Below are positions 48,088-56,265 of a DNA stretch of 64,000 bases, one piece after another. The translations under genes and the position numbers were made by a program. Each line of letters begins with the position of its first letter. Position 1 is the first letter of the stretch. The notes below the pieces were generated by a model that saw only the letters and a list, made by a program, of their open reading frames with translations, ran no database searches and had not been told where the DNA came from. The stretch comes from Porphyrobacter sp. AAP60 (GTDB lineage: Bacteria > Pseudomonadota > Alphaproteobacteria > Sphingomonadales > Sphingomonadaceae), in contig NZ_LJHV01000004.1 in the NCBI RefSeq assembly GCF_001296025.1, forward strand, positions 62,001 to 126,000. Direction: 5' to 3'.

Positions 48088-48574
48088 CCGCCGCCAGCGC
48101 GAAGACGCGGATCGGCCTGTCGGTGCTTGCTGCGTTCGCAGCGGCAGCGTGTCAGGCGCAGACCGGTTCGGTCAACCGCCCCGCGCCGCCTCAAGGCATA
48201 TACAGCAATGTCTTTGTGTCGGAGCAAACGGGCGATCTCGGGGGTTTTGAAGTCCGCTTCTACGAAGAAGCGGGCAAGCAGATGGCCGAGTTTGTCTTGT
48301 GCGAAGGTTGGTGCAACCGCACTTATGTCGCCGAAGTTACGGCAGAGGGAATGCTTTCCGCTTCTCTCACATCGAGGAACGCTATCTTCACGGCGAAGAT
48401 GGTGTGACGCAGATCGATGGGCCGCTGGTCGAATATCGCGTTCAGTGGTCTGGTGCGGGCTTGGCCTACAGTTTGACCTATGATGGCGAGCCGGTTGATG
48501 TTGATCCCGCGGCATCGCTGCTAGAACCGCTGGAGCAGCCGTTCGGCCTGGCGGTTGCACGAGACGAGGAATGA
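48084..48574 (+). pseudogene. Lipoprotein gene broken by a probable one-base deletion
   Basis: The first frame (48084-48407) starts at an ATG overlapping the alaS stop, has signal peptide and lipobox AAAC, and continues QAQTGSVNRPAPPQGIY to TYVAEVTAEG. It then turns unlike its preceding sequence and stops at 48407. A second frame continues coherently from about 48350 (NAFRFSHIEERYLHGEDG, then VEYRVQWSGAGLAYSLTYDG) to 48574. Adding one base to the GGG run at about 48352-48354 joins the two into a single lipoprotein of about 163 residues. Either a real frameshift mutation or a sequencing error explains this. Function is unknown. Confidence 0.7.
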
Positions 48575-48584
48575 CGCGGCTGCA

Positions 48585-50357
48585 TTAAGCGCCGGTCGCC
48601 AAATTCGACGTTCGCAGCATCGGCTTTTCGCTCAGGCCTCCCTCGCGCTCCAGCTGTTCGCGATATTCGTCGCGCTTGGCGTGGATCGAAGCGATCACCG
48701 GGCCCATCGCCACGCCGATATCGACCAGCACCGCTTCGGATAGCTGGAGCGAGCTTTCCAGCGTCTCCGGCACCGCATGGCTTGCCCCGGCCCGGTACAT
48801 CGCGGCCGCGTGATCGGTATCCCGTGCACGGGCGACGATCAGCAGATCGGGATATGCATCGCGCAGCTTGGAAACAAGGCGCTGGGCCAACACAGGTTCG
48901 TCCATTGTCAGCACAACCGCAGGGGCGGTTTCCACACTCAGTTTCACCAGCGCATCGCCCCGCGCGGCATCGCCGAAGGTGGCGTTGTAACCGTCACGTT
49001 TGGCATTGGCGATGAGATCGGGGTTGGTATCGATCATCACATAGGGCTTGGCGTGCGTGTGCATCATGTCGGCAATCAGCCGTCCCACGCGGCCGCCACC
49101 CACGATGATTGTCCGGGGGGCGTCGCTGTCGCTGATGGCGGTGTGTTCAGCCACGCCATCAACCTGCCGGGCCAGCACCCGACCCAGTTTTGCCAGCAAC
49201 GGGGTGACGGTAAGGCCGATGGCGGTGACGGTTTGCCAGAATTGCGCCGTTTCGAGGTCGACCACCAGTGCGCTGGTGGCTGCGGCCAGTACGATCAGCG
49301 TCGTTTCGCTGGGGGAGGCCATCAGCACCCCGGTTTCCGCCGCAGTGCCGCGCCGCGCACCCATCAACCGTAGAAGGATGCCGGTGACCAATGCCTTGAA
49401 TACCAGCACACCCACCACGGCCATGGCAATCGTGCCGATCTGTGTCCCGATATCGAACAGGTTGATGCTCATTCCGATGGTGATCAGGAACACGCCGAGG
49501 GCAAGTCCCTTGAACGGCTCCATAATGAGTTCAACTTCGGTGTGATATTCGGTCTCGGCAATCAGCAGGCCTGCGATCAGCGCGCCGACGATGGGCGAGA
49601 GGCCGACGAGTGCGGTCGCAAGGCTTGAGCCGATGACCACCAACAGCGATGCGGCCAGAAACAGCTCGGGACTTTTTGTGCGCGCCGCCTGTGCGAACAA
49701 CCGGGGCAGGGCGACGCGCCCGACCACCAACAGCACTGCGATCACCAGTCCGCCCTGCCACAACGTTTCGATCAGTCCTTCCCAGCCTTCTCCCTGCGCA
49801 TTGGGGGCAAGCGCGCCGAGGATGAAGATGATCGGGACAATCATGATGTCTTCGAACAATAACATCGAAAGCGCCGCTCGCCCCACCGGGGTGCGGGTGC
49901 CGGAAATCGGCAACACGATCGCTGTGGAGGAGAACGCGAGCGCGAAACCCAGCGCCAGCGCGGCAGTCCAGTCGAGCAGTCCAGCAAATCCGAGAAAGGC
50001 AGCAAGCGAGGAGCCGATGATCAGCAATTCCAGCGCGCCCAGGCCGAACACCAGCTTGCGCATCTGCCACAGGCGGTTGAACGAAAGCTCCAGCCCGATA
50101 GCGAACAGCAGCAGCACGATGCCGAAATCGGCAAACGGGGTCAGCGCTTCCGGGTTGGTTATCGTTATGTGTTCCAGCCATGGTATTCGGGGCACCAGCG
50201 ATCCCAGCCCGAAAGGGCCAACCAGCACGCCGATCAGGATGAACCCGATGATCGGGGTGACGCGAAACCGTGCGAACACCGGAATCACGATTCCTGCCGC
50301 GCCAAGAATTACCAGCGCGTCAGACAGGAATGGAGTAATGGTCAGTTCGCCAGCCAC
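48585..50357 (-). CDS. CPA2-family monovalent cation:proton antiporter with TrkA-N domain (KefB/YbaL-like)
   Basis: Predicted potassium or sodium/proton antiporter in the inner membrane. The 590-residue protein has about 12 hydrophobic segments (residues 1-400), including GFILIGVLVGPFGLG, FADFGIVLLLFAIGLELS, GFALAFSSTAIVLP and LLFEDIMIVPIIFILGAL. A cytoplasmic TrkA-N domain follows, with nucleotide loop RTIIVGGGRVGRLIADMM near residue 430, and a short charged tail. The architecture matches KefB/KefC and YbaL, where the TrkA-N domain gates ion flux. The start is a GTG. Confidence 0.9.
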   Translation of the reverse strand: MAGELTITPFLSDALVILGAAGIVIPVFARFRVTPIIGFILIGVLVGPFGLGSLVPRIPWLEHITITNPEALTPFADFGIVLLLFAIGLELSFNRLWQMRKLVFGLGALELLIIGSSLAAFLGFAGLLDWTAALALGFALAFSSTAIVLPISGTRTPVGRAALSMLLFEDIMIVPIIFILGALAPNAQGEGWEGLIETLWQGGLVIAVLLVVGRVALPRLFAQAARTKSPELFLAASLLVVIGSSLATALVGLSPIVGALIAGLLIAETEYHTEVELIMEPFKGLALGVFLITIGMSINLFDIGTQIGTIAMAVVGVLVFKALVTGILLRLMGARRGTAAETGVLMASPSETTLIVLAAATSALVVDLETAQFWQTVTAIGLTVTPLLAKLGRVLARQVDGVAEHTAISDSDAPRTIIVGGGRVGRLIADMMHTHAKPYVMIDTNPDLIANAKRDGYNATFGDAARGDALVKLSVETAPAVVLTMDEPVLAQRLVSKLRDAYPDLLIVARARDTDHAAAMYRAGASHAVPETLESSLQLSEAVLVDIGVAMGPVIASIHAKRDEYREQLEREGGLSEKPMLRTSNLATGA

Positions 50358-50388
50358 ACCAAACGCCTAGCGTGTGCTGGCAGCGCTG

Positions 50389-52029
50389 TCACCCACCGCC
50401 TGCAGACGGAGGCCCGAGCGGCCGTGTCTGGCCGGTCACGTGTTCCTCGCCCAGTGGATCCTTGATGTTGCCGACCCGTTTATCCCATTCGATCCGGTAC
50501 AGATCGAAGCGGCGATCGGCGAGGTTCATCACCGTGCCTTCGGCCCGCGCCCAGCTGAGGTCGGCAAGGTTCACATCGCTGATCGTGAGGGTTTCGACGT
50601 TTTCCGATGCCTCGGCTGCAATTCCGTCACGCGCGAAAGGGAAATCGCACGGGGTAAGGATGCAGCTTTGTGCGTACTGGATATCCATGTTGGCGACATT
50701 GGGCAGGTTGCCGACATTACCGCTCATCACGACATAGCACTGGTTTTCGATGGCGCGGGCCTGCGCGCAGTACCGCACGCGCATGTAGCCTTGACGGCTA
50801 TCGGTGCAGAACGGCACGAAGATGATCCGCGCGCCTTCATCCACCAACCTGCGCGCGAGTTCGGGAAACTCGCTATCGTAACAGATCAGCACGCCAATCG
50901 GCCCGCAATCGGTGGGGATGGCATCGATGCTGTCGCCGCCCTTGATGTTCCACCAATAGGCTTCGTTGGGGGTGGGGTGGATCTTTTCCTGCGCGTGAAT
51001 CGATCCATCGCGCAGGCAGACATAAGCGACATTGTGGATGTCGCCGTCGGGCATTCGGGTGGGGTGCGATCCGCCGATGATGTTGATGTTGAAGGCCAGT
51101 GCCATTTCGGAAAGGCGTTGGCGGATGCGCGGTGTGTATTCACTCAGCGCCTCGATCGCTTCAAGCGGGGTCAGTTCGCGGTCTTCGGCTGACAGCAGCA
51201 TGACTGTGAACATTTCCGGAAAGACGATGAAGTCTGCCTCGTAATCAGCTGCAACATCGACGAAATATTCGATTTGCTTGATGAATTCGTCAAAGCCGGA
51301 AACCGCGCGAGATTGTAGCTGGCAGGTGGCGATCCGCACGCTTTCGACATCACGCGGCAGGCGGTGCTTGGGCGGGGAATCGCCATCTACGTAAGGATTG
51401 CGCCACACCATGCGCACGGCATTGCCGCGGCTGGCTTTATCTTCTGGCAGATACTTCGGCATGATCCCGGCCGCTTCGAACCCGTTGGCGAGCTGGAAGC
51501 GCAGCACCGGATCGTGGATTTTGCTCTCGATCACGAGGTCGAGGTATTCCTGCGGCGTTTCCGCGCGATTGGTTTTGCGGCGCTTGGCACGGGCATAGCC
51601 GGGCATCCGTCCGCCGAACACGATGCCGGTGAGATCGAGCCGTTCCGCGAGCGCACGGCGTTCTTCATAAAGGCGCCGCCCGAGCCTTGTGCCGCGCACC
51701 GCCGGATCAACACACAGTTCATAGCCGTACAGCCAGTCGCCGGTGGGATCATGGCGGCTGCCGAATCCGTTGCCGGTAACTTCGTCCCAGGTGTGGTCGG
51801 ACAGGGCCACGCGCTCGTCGAGCCGCATCGAGGCGCAGTACCCCACCACCGCACCATCAAACAGCGCGACAAAGCAGCCTTCGGAATAATTGTTGATCTG
51901 GCCCCGGATCTCGCCCTGCGTATAGGCGGGCAGATCGTCATAGGCGCGGCGGACAAGGTCGCCGATGGCACGCACGTCCTTGAGCTTGGCCTGGCGGATT
52001 TCCAGCCGCGCTTTCGATCTGCTTGCCAT
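50389..52029 (-). CDS. GNAT acetyltransferase-nitrilase superfamily fusion protein
   Basis: A 546-residue protein joining two enzyme domains. Residues 1 to about 210 form a GNAT N-acetyltransferase: IRQAKLKDVRAIGDLVRRAY, YELCVDPAVRGTRLGRRLYEE (acetyl-CoA loop) and VRMVWRNPYV. Residues from about 230 form a carbon-nitrogen hydrolase with the full Glu-Lys-Cys triad: DFIVFPEMFTV, HAQEKIHPTPNEAYW and GVLICYDSEFPELARRL. Similar fusions are annotated in other bacteria as bifunctional proteins; the substrate is not known. It lies 31 bases upstream of the antiporter gene on the same strand, suggesting cotranscription. Confidence 0.9.
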   Translation of the reverse strand: MASRSKARLEIRQAKLKDVRAIGDLVRRAYDDLPAYTQGEIRGQINNYSEGCFVALFDGAVVGYCASMRLDERVALSDHTWDEVTGNGFGSRHDPTGDWLYGYELCVDPAVRGTRLGRRLYEERRALAERLDLTGIVFGGRMPGYARAKRRKTNRAETPQEYLDLVIESKIHDPVLRFQLANGFEAAGIMPKYLPEDKASRGNAVRMVWRNPYVDGDSPPKHRLPRDVESVRIATCQLQSRAVSGFDEFIKQIEYFVDVAADYEADFIVFPEMFTVMLLSAEDRELTPLEAIEALSEYTPRIRQRLSEMALAFNINIIGGSHPTRMPDGDIHNVAYVCLRDGSIHAQEKIHPTPNEAYWWNIKGGDSIDAIPTDCGPIGVLICYDSEFPELARRLVDEGARIIFVPFCTDSRQGYMRVRYCAQARAIENQCYVVMSGNVGNLPNVANMDIQYAQSCILTPCDFPFARDGIAAEASENVETLTISDVNLADLSWARAEGTVMNLADRRFDLYRIEWDKRVGNIKDPLGEEHVTGQTRPLGPPSAGGG

Positions 52030-52099
52030 TTATTCTAGCCCCTTTGTTGTTGGGTGGGGCAACATCTTGTACCCCGATCTTGTTCCGGAGCCCGAATGC

Positions 52100-52132
52100 A
52101 AAAGGGCGGGCCATCCACCGGACAGCCCGCCC
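52100..52132 (-). terminator. Rho-independent terminator after icd
   Basis: On the minus strand GGGCGGGC (from 52132) pairs perfectly with GCCCGCCC (ending at 52104), with a 13-base loop, followed directly by TTTT (52103-52100). It lies 33 bases after the icd stop. Confidence 0.85.
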
Positions 52133-52164
52133 CAAGTCCCCCGCCGAAGCGGTTGGGCTTCACA

Positions 52165-53388
52165 TCAGGCCCAGTTGGCCATTTCCTTTTCCAGATTCTG
52201 CGCGACAGTTTCGAAGAACTGTTCGGTGGTCTGCCATGCCTGCCCCGGGCCAATCAGCAGCGCCAGATCCTTGGTCATGTAGCCGTTTTCAACCGTCTGG
52301 ATGCAGACGCGTTCGAGCGTTTCGGCAAATTTCACCACATCGGGGGTGTTATCGAAACGGCCGCGATACATCAGTCCGCGGGTCCAGGCGAAGATCGACG
52401 CGATCGGGTTGGTCGAAGTCGCCTTGCCCTGCTGGTGCTGGCGATAATGGCGGGTGACTGTGCCGTGCGCGGCTTCGGCTTCCACGGTCTTGCCATCGGG
52501 GCTGAGCAGCACCGAGGTCATCAGACCAAGCGAGCCAAAGCCCTGAGCTACCGTATCCGACTGCACATCGCCATCGTAGTTCTTGCACGCCCACACGAAC
52601 TTGCCCGACCACTTGAGCGCGCTGGCGACCATGTCGTCGATCAACCGGTGTTCGTAGACCATGTTCTTGGCCTTGAACTTCTCGGCAAAGCCTTCGTTGT
52701 CGAACACTTCCTGAAACAGATCCTTGAAGCGCCCGTCATAGGCTTTCATGATCGTGTTCTTGGTGCTGAGATACACTGGCCAGCCGAGGTTGAGACCGTA
52801 GTTGAAACTGGCACGCGCAAAGTCGCGGATTGAATCGTCGAGGTTATACATCGCCATCGCTACGCCGGCGCTGGGGAAGTCGAACACGTCGAGGTCGATC
52901 TTCGTGCCGTCCTCGCCATCGAACACCAGCCGCAGTTTGCCGGGGCCGGGGATAAGGGTGTCGGTTGCTTTGTACTGGTCGCCAAAGGCATGGCGGCCAA
53001 CCACGATCGGGTCGGTCCAGCCCGGCACCAGCCGCGGCACGTTATCGATCACGATCGGTTCGCGGAATACGACGCCGCCCAGAATGTTGCGGATCGTGCC
53101 ATTGGGGCTCTTCCACATCTTCTTGAGGCCGAATTCCTCGACGCGCTGTTCATCGGGGGTGATGGTGGCGCACTTTACGCCGACACCGTGTTCCTTGATC
53201 GCGTTGGCGGAATCGACGGTCACCTGATCATCGGTCGCGTCGCGGTTCTCGATCGAAAGGTCGTAATATTTGAGGTCGACATCAAGGTAAGGCAGGATCA
53301 GCCTTTCGCGGATCCATTGCCAGATGATGCGGGTCATCTCGTCCCCATCGAGTTCTACGACGGGGTTGGCGACTTTGATTTTCTGCAT
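52165..53388 (-). CDS. icd: Isocitrate dehydrogenase (NADP+), eukaryotic-type homodimeric form
   Basis: Oxidises isocitrate to 2-oxoglutarate. The 407-residue protein belongs to the NADP-dependent type found in alphaproteobacteria and mitochondria: [19 protein letters not shown] at the N terminus, [19 protein letters not shown] (substrate serine/asparagine loop), [20 protein letters not shown] (metal-binding aspartates) and [17 protein letters not shown] (NADP loop). The ATG at 53388 gives [11 protein letters not shown]; one eight codons upstream is less likely. A terminator follows at 52100-52132. Together with the 0-8.5 kb operon it supplies the oxidative branch of the TCA cycle. Confidence 0.97.
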   Translation of the reverse strand: MQKIKVANPVVELDGDEMTRIIWQWIRERLILPYLDVDLKYYDLSIENRDATDDQVTVDSANAIKEHGVGVKCATITPDEQRVEEFGLKKMWKSPNGTIRNILGGVVFREPIVIDNVPRLVPGWTDPIVVGRHAFGDQYKATDTLIPGPGKLRLVFDGEDGTKIDLDVFDFPSAGVAMAMYNLDDSIRDFARASFNYGLNLGWPVYLSTKNTIMKAYDGRFKDLFQEVFDNEGFAEKFKAKNMVYEHRLIDDMVASALKWSGKFVWACKNYDGDVQSDTVAQGFGSLGLMTSVLLSPDGKTVEAEAAHGTVTRHYRQHQQGKATSTNPIASIFAWTRGLMYRGRFDNTPDVVKFAETLERVCIQTVENGYMTKDLALLIGPGQAWQTTEQFFETVAQNLEKEMANWA

Positions 53389-53546
53389 GGCTGTTGCCCT
53401 ATCCTTCTTCACCCGTCTGCGCGGGCTGCATGTGATCGACAGGAAGCTGTGTAAGATCCCGCGCGGGCTTTAGCAGAGGGAGGCGTGCTTGCAAGGCAGG
53501 GGCAGCGCAAATGCATGGCAATCGCTGGTGCGCCGGGCGCAAGACG

Positions 53547-53575
53547 CAAAAAAGCCCGCCGGTTAAAGGCGGGCT
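53547..53575 (-). terminator. Rho-independent terminator downstream of tRNA-Val
   Basis: AGCCCGCC (53553-53560) and GGCGGGCT (53568-53575) form a perfect eight-pair stem with a seven-base loop. On the minus strand the stem is followed by a run of T (53553-53547). It lies 18 bases beyond the tRNA 3' end and would end the tRNA transcript. Confidence 0.85.
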
Positions 53576-53593
53576 GTTTAGCGTTTCAGCCGA

Positions 53594-53668
53594 TGGTGGG
53601 CGTAGCAAGGATTGAACTTGCGACCCCTACGATGTCAACATAGTGCTCTACCACTGAGCTATACGCCC
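53594..53668 (-). tRNA. tRNA-Val (anticodon GAC)
   Basis: On the minus strand the 75-base sequence begins GGGCGTATAGCTCAGTGG and ends TACGCCCACCA. The acceptor stem GGGCGTA/TACGCCC is perfect; the D arm AGCTCAGTGGTAGAGC, the anticodon arm CTATG-TTGACAT-CGTAG with anticodon GAC, and the T arm with GTTCAATCC are all present. CCA is encoded (53594-53596). GAC reads valine codons GUC and GUU. A terminator follows at 53547-53575. Confidence 0.95.
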
Positions 53669-53754
53669 GCACCATCGGATTGGCCTCTTGCGAGGCGGAG
53701 GCGGCCCTTAACGTAAGCCCTGCAAAGGTGCAAGCGATTCGAGCGCCGGAAAAT

Positions 53755-54144
53755 CTATACCCGCGCCTGATCCGCCTCGTCGAACACACGTTCCACCTCC
53801 AGCACCAGATCGCGCAGGTGGAACGGCTTTGACAGTACTTTGGCTGTTGGTTGTTCGCGGCTGGCACGCAGGGAAACCGCAGCGAAGCCCGTGATGAACA
53901 TTACCTTGGTGCGCGGCGAGATTTCCGCACAACGCTGGGCCAGTTCGATCCCGTCCATTTCAGGCATGACGATGTCCGACAGCAGCAGATCGAAATCGCC
54001 GGTTTCCAGCAATGGTACGGCATCGGTGCCGCGATCCACCGCGCTCACTTCATAGCCGGCATTGGTCAGCGCCCGCGCAAGATAGGTGCGCATGGCTTCT
54101 TCATCCTCGGCGAGCAGGATCCGGGGGGTGCGTGTCGATGTCAT
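53755..54144 (-). CDS. cpdR: Single-domain response regulator CpdR
   Basis: A 129-residue receiver-only protein. It has PRILLAEDEEAMRTYLARAL with the acidic pocket, the phosphorylated Asp57 in LLLSDIVMPEMDG, VMFITGFAAVSL with the Thr/Ser switch, and KVLSKPFHLRDLVLEVE with the conserved lysine. This sequence pattern is that of CpdR, which in Caulobacter is phosphorylated through the CckA-ChpT relay and, when unphosphorylated, localises the ClpXP protease to the cell pole for CtrA degradation. The kinase gene cckA is 13 kb away on the other strand. Confidence 0.92.
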   Translation of the reverse strand: MTSTRTPRILLAEDEEAMRTYLARALTNAGYEVSAVDRGTDAVPLLETGDFDLLLSDIVMPEMDGIELAQRCAEISPRTKVMFITGFAAVSLRASREQPTAKVLSKPFHLRDLVLEVERVFDEADQARV

Positions 54145-54283
54145 GGTAGGGGCGTTAGCACTGTGAGCTTAAGAAATCTTTGTGCCTGCGCCAGATTGCA
54201 CCCGGCGCGGTGCCGATTGATCGCGTCGGCGGGTTGATCTTGCTTTGACAGAGGCGTGCAAAGGCGGCAGCAAGGTTGGCGGT

Positions 54284-55270
54284 ATGATGCCTCCCGCTTC
54301 CAGACCGAAATCTGCTCTGACTGCAGGCTCGCCAATGCGTGTGCCTGTCAGCGGCGGCCGCGTGCCGGGCCTTAATGATGCGCCGGCGTTCACTCTTTCC
54401 GCCCCTCCGCAACTGCGCCTGCCGGTGCTGGTCGCTGTGCCGCATGCTGGTCGTGCATATCCCCCGGCTGTGCTGGCGCGGATGCGTGACCCTGATCTGG
54501 CGCAGTTGCGACTTGAGGATCGCCACGTCGATCGGCTCGGTGTGGAGATTGCGCGCCAGACCGGGGCGGCTCTGCTGGTCGCCCATGCGCCGCGCGCGCT
54601 GCTGGATCTCAACCGCGCCGATGATGATATTGATTGGGATATGATCGATGGCGGCCGCCCGGAAGGCACAGCGCCAGCCAGCGCCGGGCAGGGTGGCAAC
54701 CGCCGCGCGCGCAGCGGGCTTGGGTTGGTGCCGCGCCGCCTGCCGGGATCAGGAGAAATCTGGCGCGGGCGGCTTGATCCTGACGACCTCGGCGACAGGA
54801 TCGATGGGATTCACACCGCCTATCACGCCGCGCTGGCGGATACGCTGGCCCGGATCCGGGCAGAATGGGGCGCGGCGCTGCTGATCGATTTGCATTCGAT
54901 GCCGCCGCTGAAACCTGCCGAGGGCGAGGCATTTGCACCGGTCATCGTGCTTGGTGACCGTTTCGGAGCCGCCTGTCACAATCTTTTGATGGGCCGGGCG
55001 CTGACGCATCTCGAAGGGCAGGGGTGCCCGGCGGCGCAGAATCGCCCTTATTCAGGCGGATATGTGCTGGACAGACACGGTGTGCCGCATGCGGGTGTGC
55101 ATGCGATGCAGATTGAAGTGTGCCGCGCGGCCTATCTTGACCGGCGGCTGGCAGAGCCGGGGCCCGGTCTGGCGGCAATGGCGGCACTGCTAGCAGGGCT
55201 TGTGCGCGAATTGGGCGCTGAAGCTGCACTGCTGGGTGGAGGAGAAAGGCTGCTGCACGCGGCAGAATAG
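54284..55270 (+). CDS. N-formylglutamate amidohydrolase family protein
   Basis: A 328-residue protein of the HutG/FGase family, zinc-dependent hydrolases that release glutamate and formate in histidine breakdown or act on related N-formyl compounds. Visible segments are VLVAVPHAGRAYPPAVLARMRDP (metal histidine), LEDRHVDRLGVEIA, APRALLDLNRADDD, LLIDLHSMPPLK and QNRPYSGGYVLDRHGVPHAG with later histidines. No other histidine-degradation genes are adjacent, so the pathway role is uncertain. Two adjacent ATG codons (54284, 54287) follow AAGG. It is divergent from cpdR. Confidence 0.85.
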   Translation: MMPPASRPKSALTAGSPMRVPVSGGRVPGLNDAPAFTLSAPPQLRLPVLVAVPHAGRAYPPAVLARMRDPDLAQLRLEDRHVDRLGVEIARQTGAALLVAHAPRALLDLNRADDDIDWDMIDGGRPEGTAPASAGQGGNRRARSGLGLVPRRLPGSGEIWRGRLDPDDLGDRIDGIHTAYHAALADTLARIRAEWGAALLIDLHSMPPLKPAEGEAFAPVIVLGDRFGAACHNLLMGRALTHLEGQGCPAAQNRPYSGGYVLDRHGVPHAGVHAMQIEVCRAAYLDRRLAEPGPGLAAMAALLAGLVRELGAEAALLGGGERLLHAAE

Positions 55271-55279
55271 CCGGTAACG

Positions 55280-55313
55280 AAAAACGAGCAGGTGGCGCGT
55301 CCCAGCCTGCCCG
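55280..55313 (-). terminator. Terminator downstream of the SapC-like gene
   Basis: On the minus strand CGGGCAGG (from 55313) pairs with CCTGCTCG (ending at 55285) using one G-U wobble, followed by TTTTT (55284-55280). It lies about 45 bases after the stop of the SapC-like gene, which points the same way. Confidence 0.65.
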
Positions 55314-55358
55314 TCTTCAACTTCCTTGCGACGGAGCTTTTTCGCCCCGTGTGTCCGA

Positions 55359-56153
55359 TTAGTTCAGTGTTGGAGCCGAAGCGCCTTCAGCCGGCATCGG
55401 CACACGGCCCTGGGCCAGCTGGCGTTCGAAGATCGTACGCATCAGATTAAGCGAGAACAGGTGCGCATAGATCAGCATCAGCATGCCATTCTTGGCGAGG
55501 CCATCAAGCGCTTCTGCCGAAAGTTCGCGCAGCTTGTTTTCATCGACCATGCGGAAACCGCGGTAGATGAACGGCTTGTCGGGCATGTCGTTGCGGGTGA
55601 TAGCAATTTCGCCGTCCATCATGATGTCGAGCTTGCCGAGTTCTTCCATAAACTGCTTGGTGCGCATACCAGCTTCTTCAAAGCGGCGGCAGAAATCCAG
55701 CACACCTTGCGTGTACTCGGTCGGCTGACCGGCATCATCGAACAGTGCCAGACCATCCTCAGCCTTGCGAACCAGGTTCGCGCTGGGATCGAAGCACAGC
55801 GACATGTCTTCGCTGCCCTGCTGAAGCTTCGCGAGGATGAAGGGATACCGGCGCGCGTAGGCGGGCAAATAGATAGCTTCGTTGATCTTGTTGTCATCGC
55901 CCACAAAGGTATTCACGCCTTCGTTCAGGCCGAACAATGCGATCGGCAGCGGGGTGTCCCCAGAGGTGAAAACGATCGGGAAATGGCGCTGCGCATCAAC
56001 GAATTCGTCGGTGGTCAGCGGGATTGCGTGGGTCGCGGCGAGATAGGCTGCGCTTTCCAGCGTGCCGGCTTTCCAGTCTGCATGATCGCGGCTGTTGAGC
56101 GGCAGAAGGTCGTTGTAGAACAGCGGAAGTTGCGGTTGCGGCGCGCTGGCCAT
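55359..56153 (-). CDS. SapC family protein
   Basis: A 264-residue soluble protein of the SapC superfamily, named after an S-layer-associated gene of Campylobacter but common in sphingomonads with no defined biochemical role. Features are LFYNDLLPLNSRDHADW, AATHAIPLTTDEFVDAQRHF, VFTSGDTPLPIALFGLNEG, YARRYPFILA and KPFIYRGFRMVDENKLRELS. No signal peptide or membrane segment is visible. A terminator follows. In sphingomonads SapC genes are often found near TonB-dependent receptors, which is not the case here. Confidence 0.88.
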   Translation of the reverse strand: MASAPQPQLPLFYNDLLPLNSRDHADWKAGTLESAAYLAATHAIPLTTDEFVDAQRHFPIVFTSGDTPLPIALFGLNEGVNTFVGDDNKINEAIYLPAYARRYPFILAKLQQGSEDMSLCFDPSANLVRKAEDGLALFDDAGQPTEYTQGVLDFCRRFEEAGMRTKQFMEELGKLDIMMDGEIAITRNDMPDKPFIYRGFRMVDENKLRELSAEALDGLAKNGMLMLIYAHLFSLNLMRTIFERQLAQGRVPMPAEGASAPTLN

Positions 56154-56265
56154 GACGTCGTCTCCGGAAAAAAGCGGTGGTCGATGATCCCCTCAGCGGA
56201 AATGGAACGCCCCGCCGAAAGCGCGGCCCTTAAGCGTTTGCGCCGAGCCGCGCAAGCTGCGAGGA

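Noticed and set aside
48299..48574. Separate 91-residue gene after alaS
   Set aside because: Its first ~15 residues are unrelated to its coherent remainder, which continues the upstream lipoprotein frame after one missing base.
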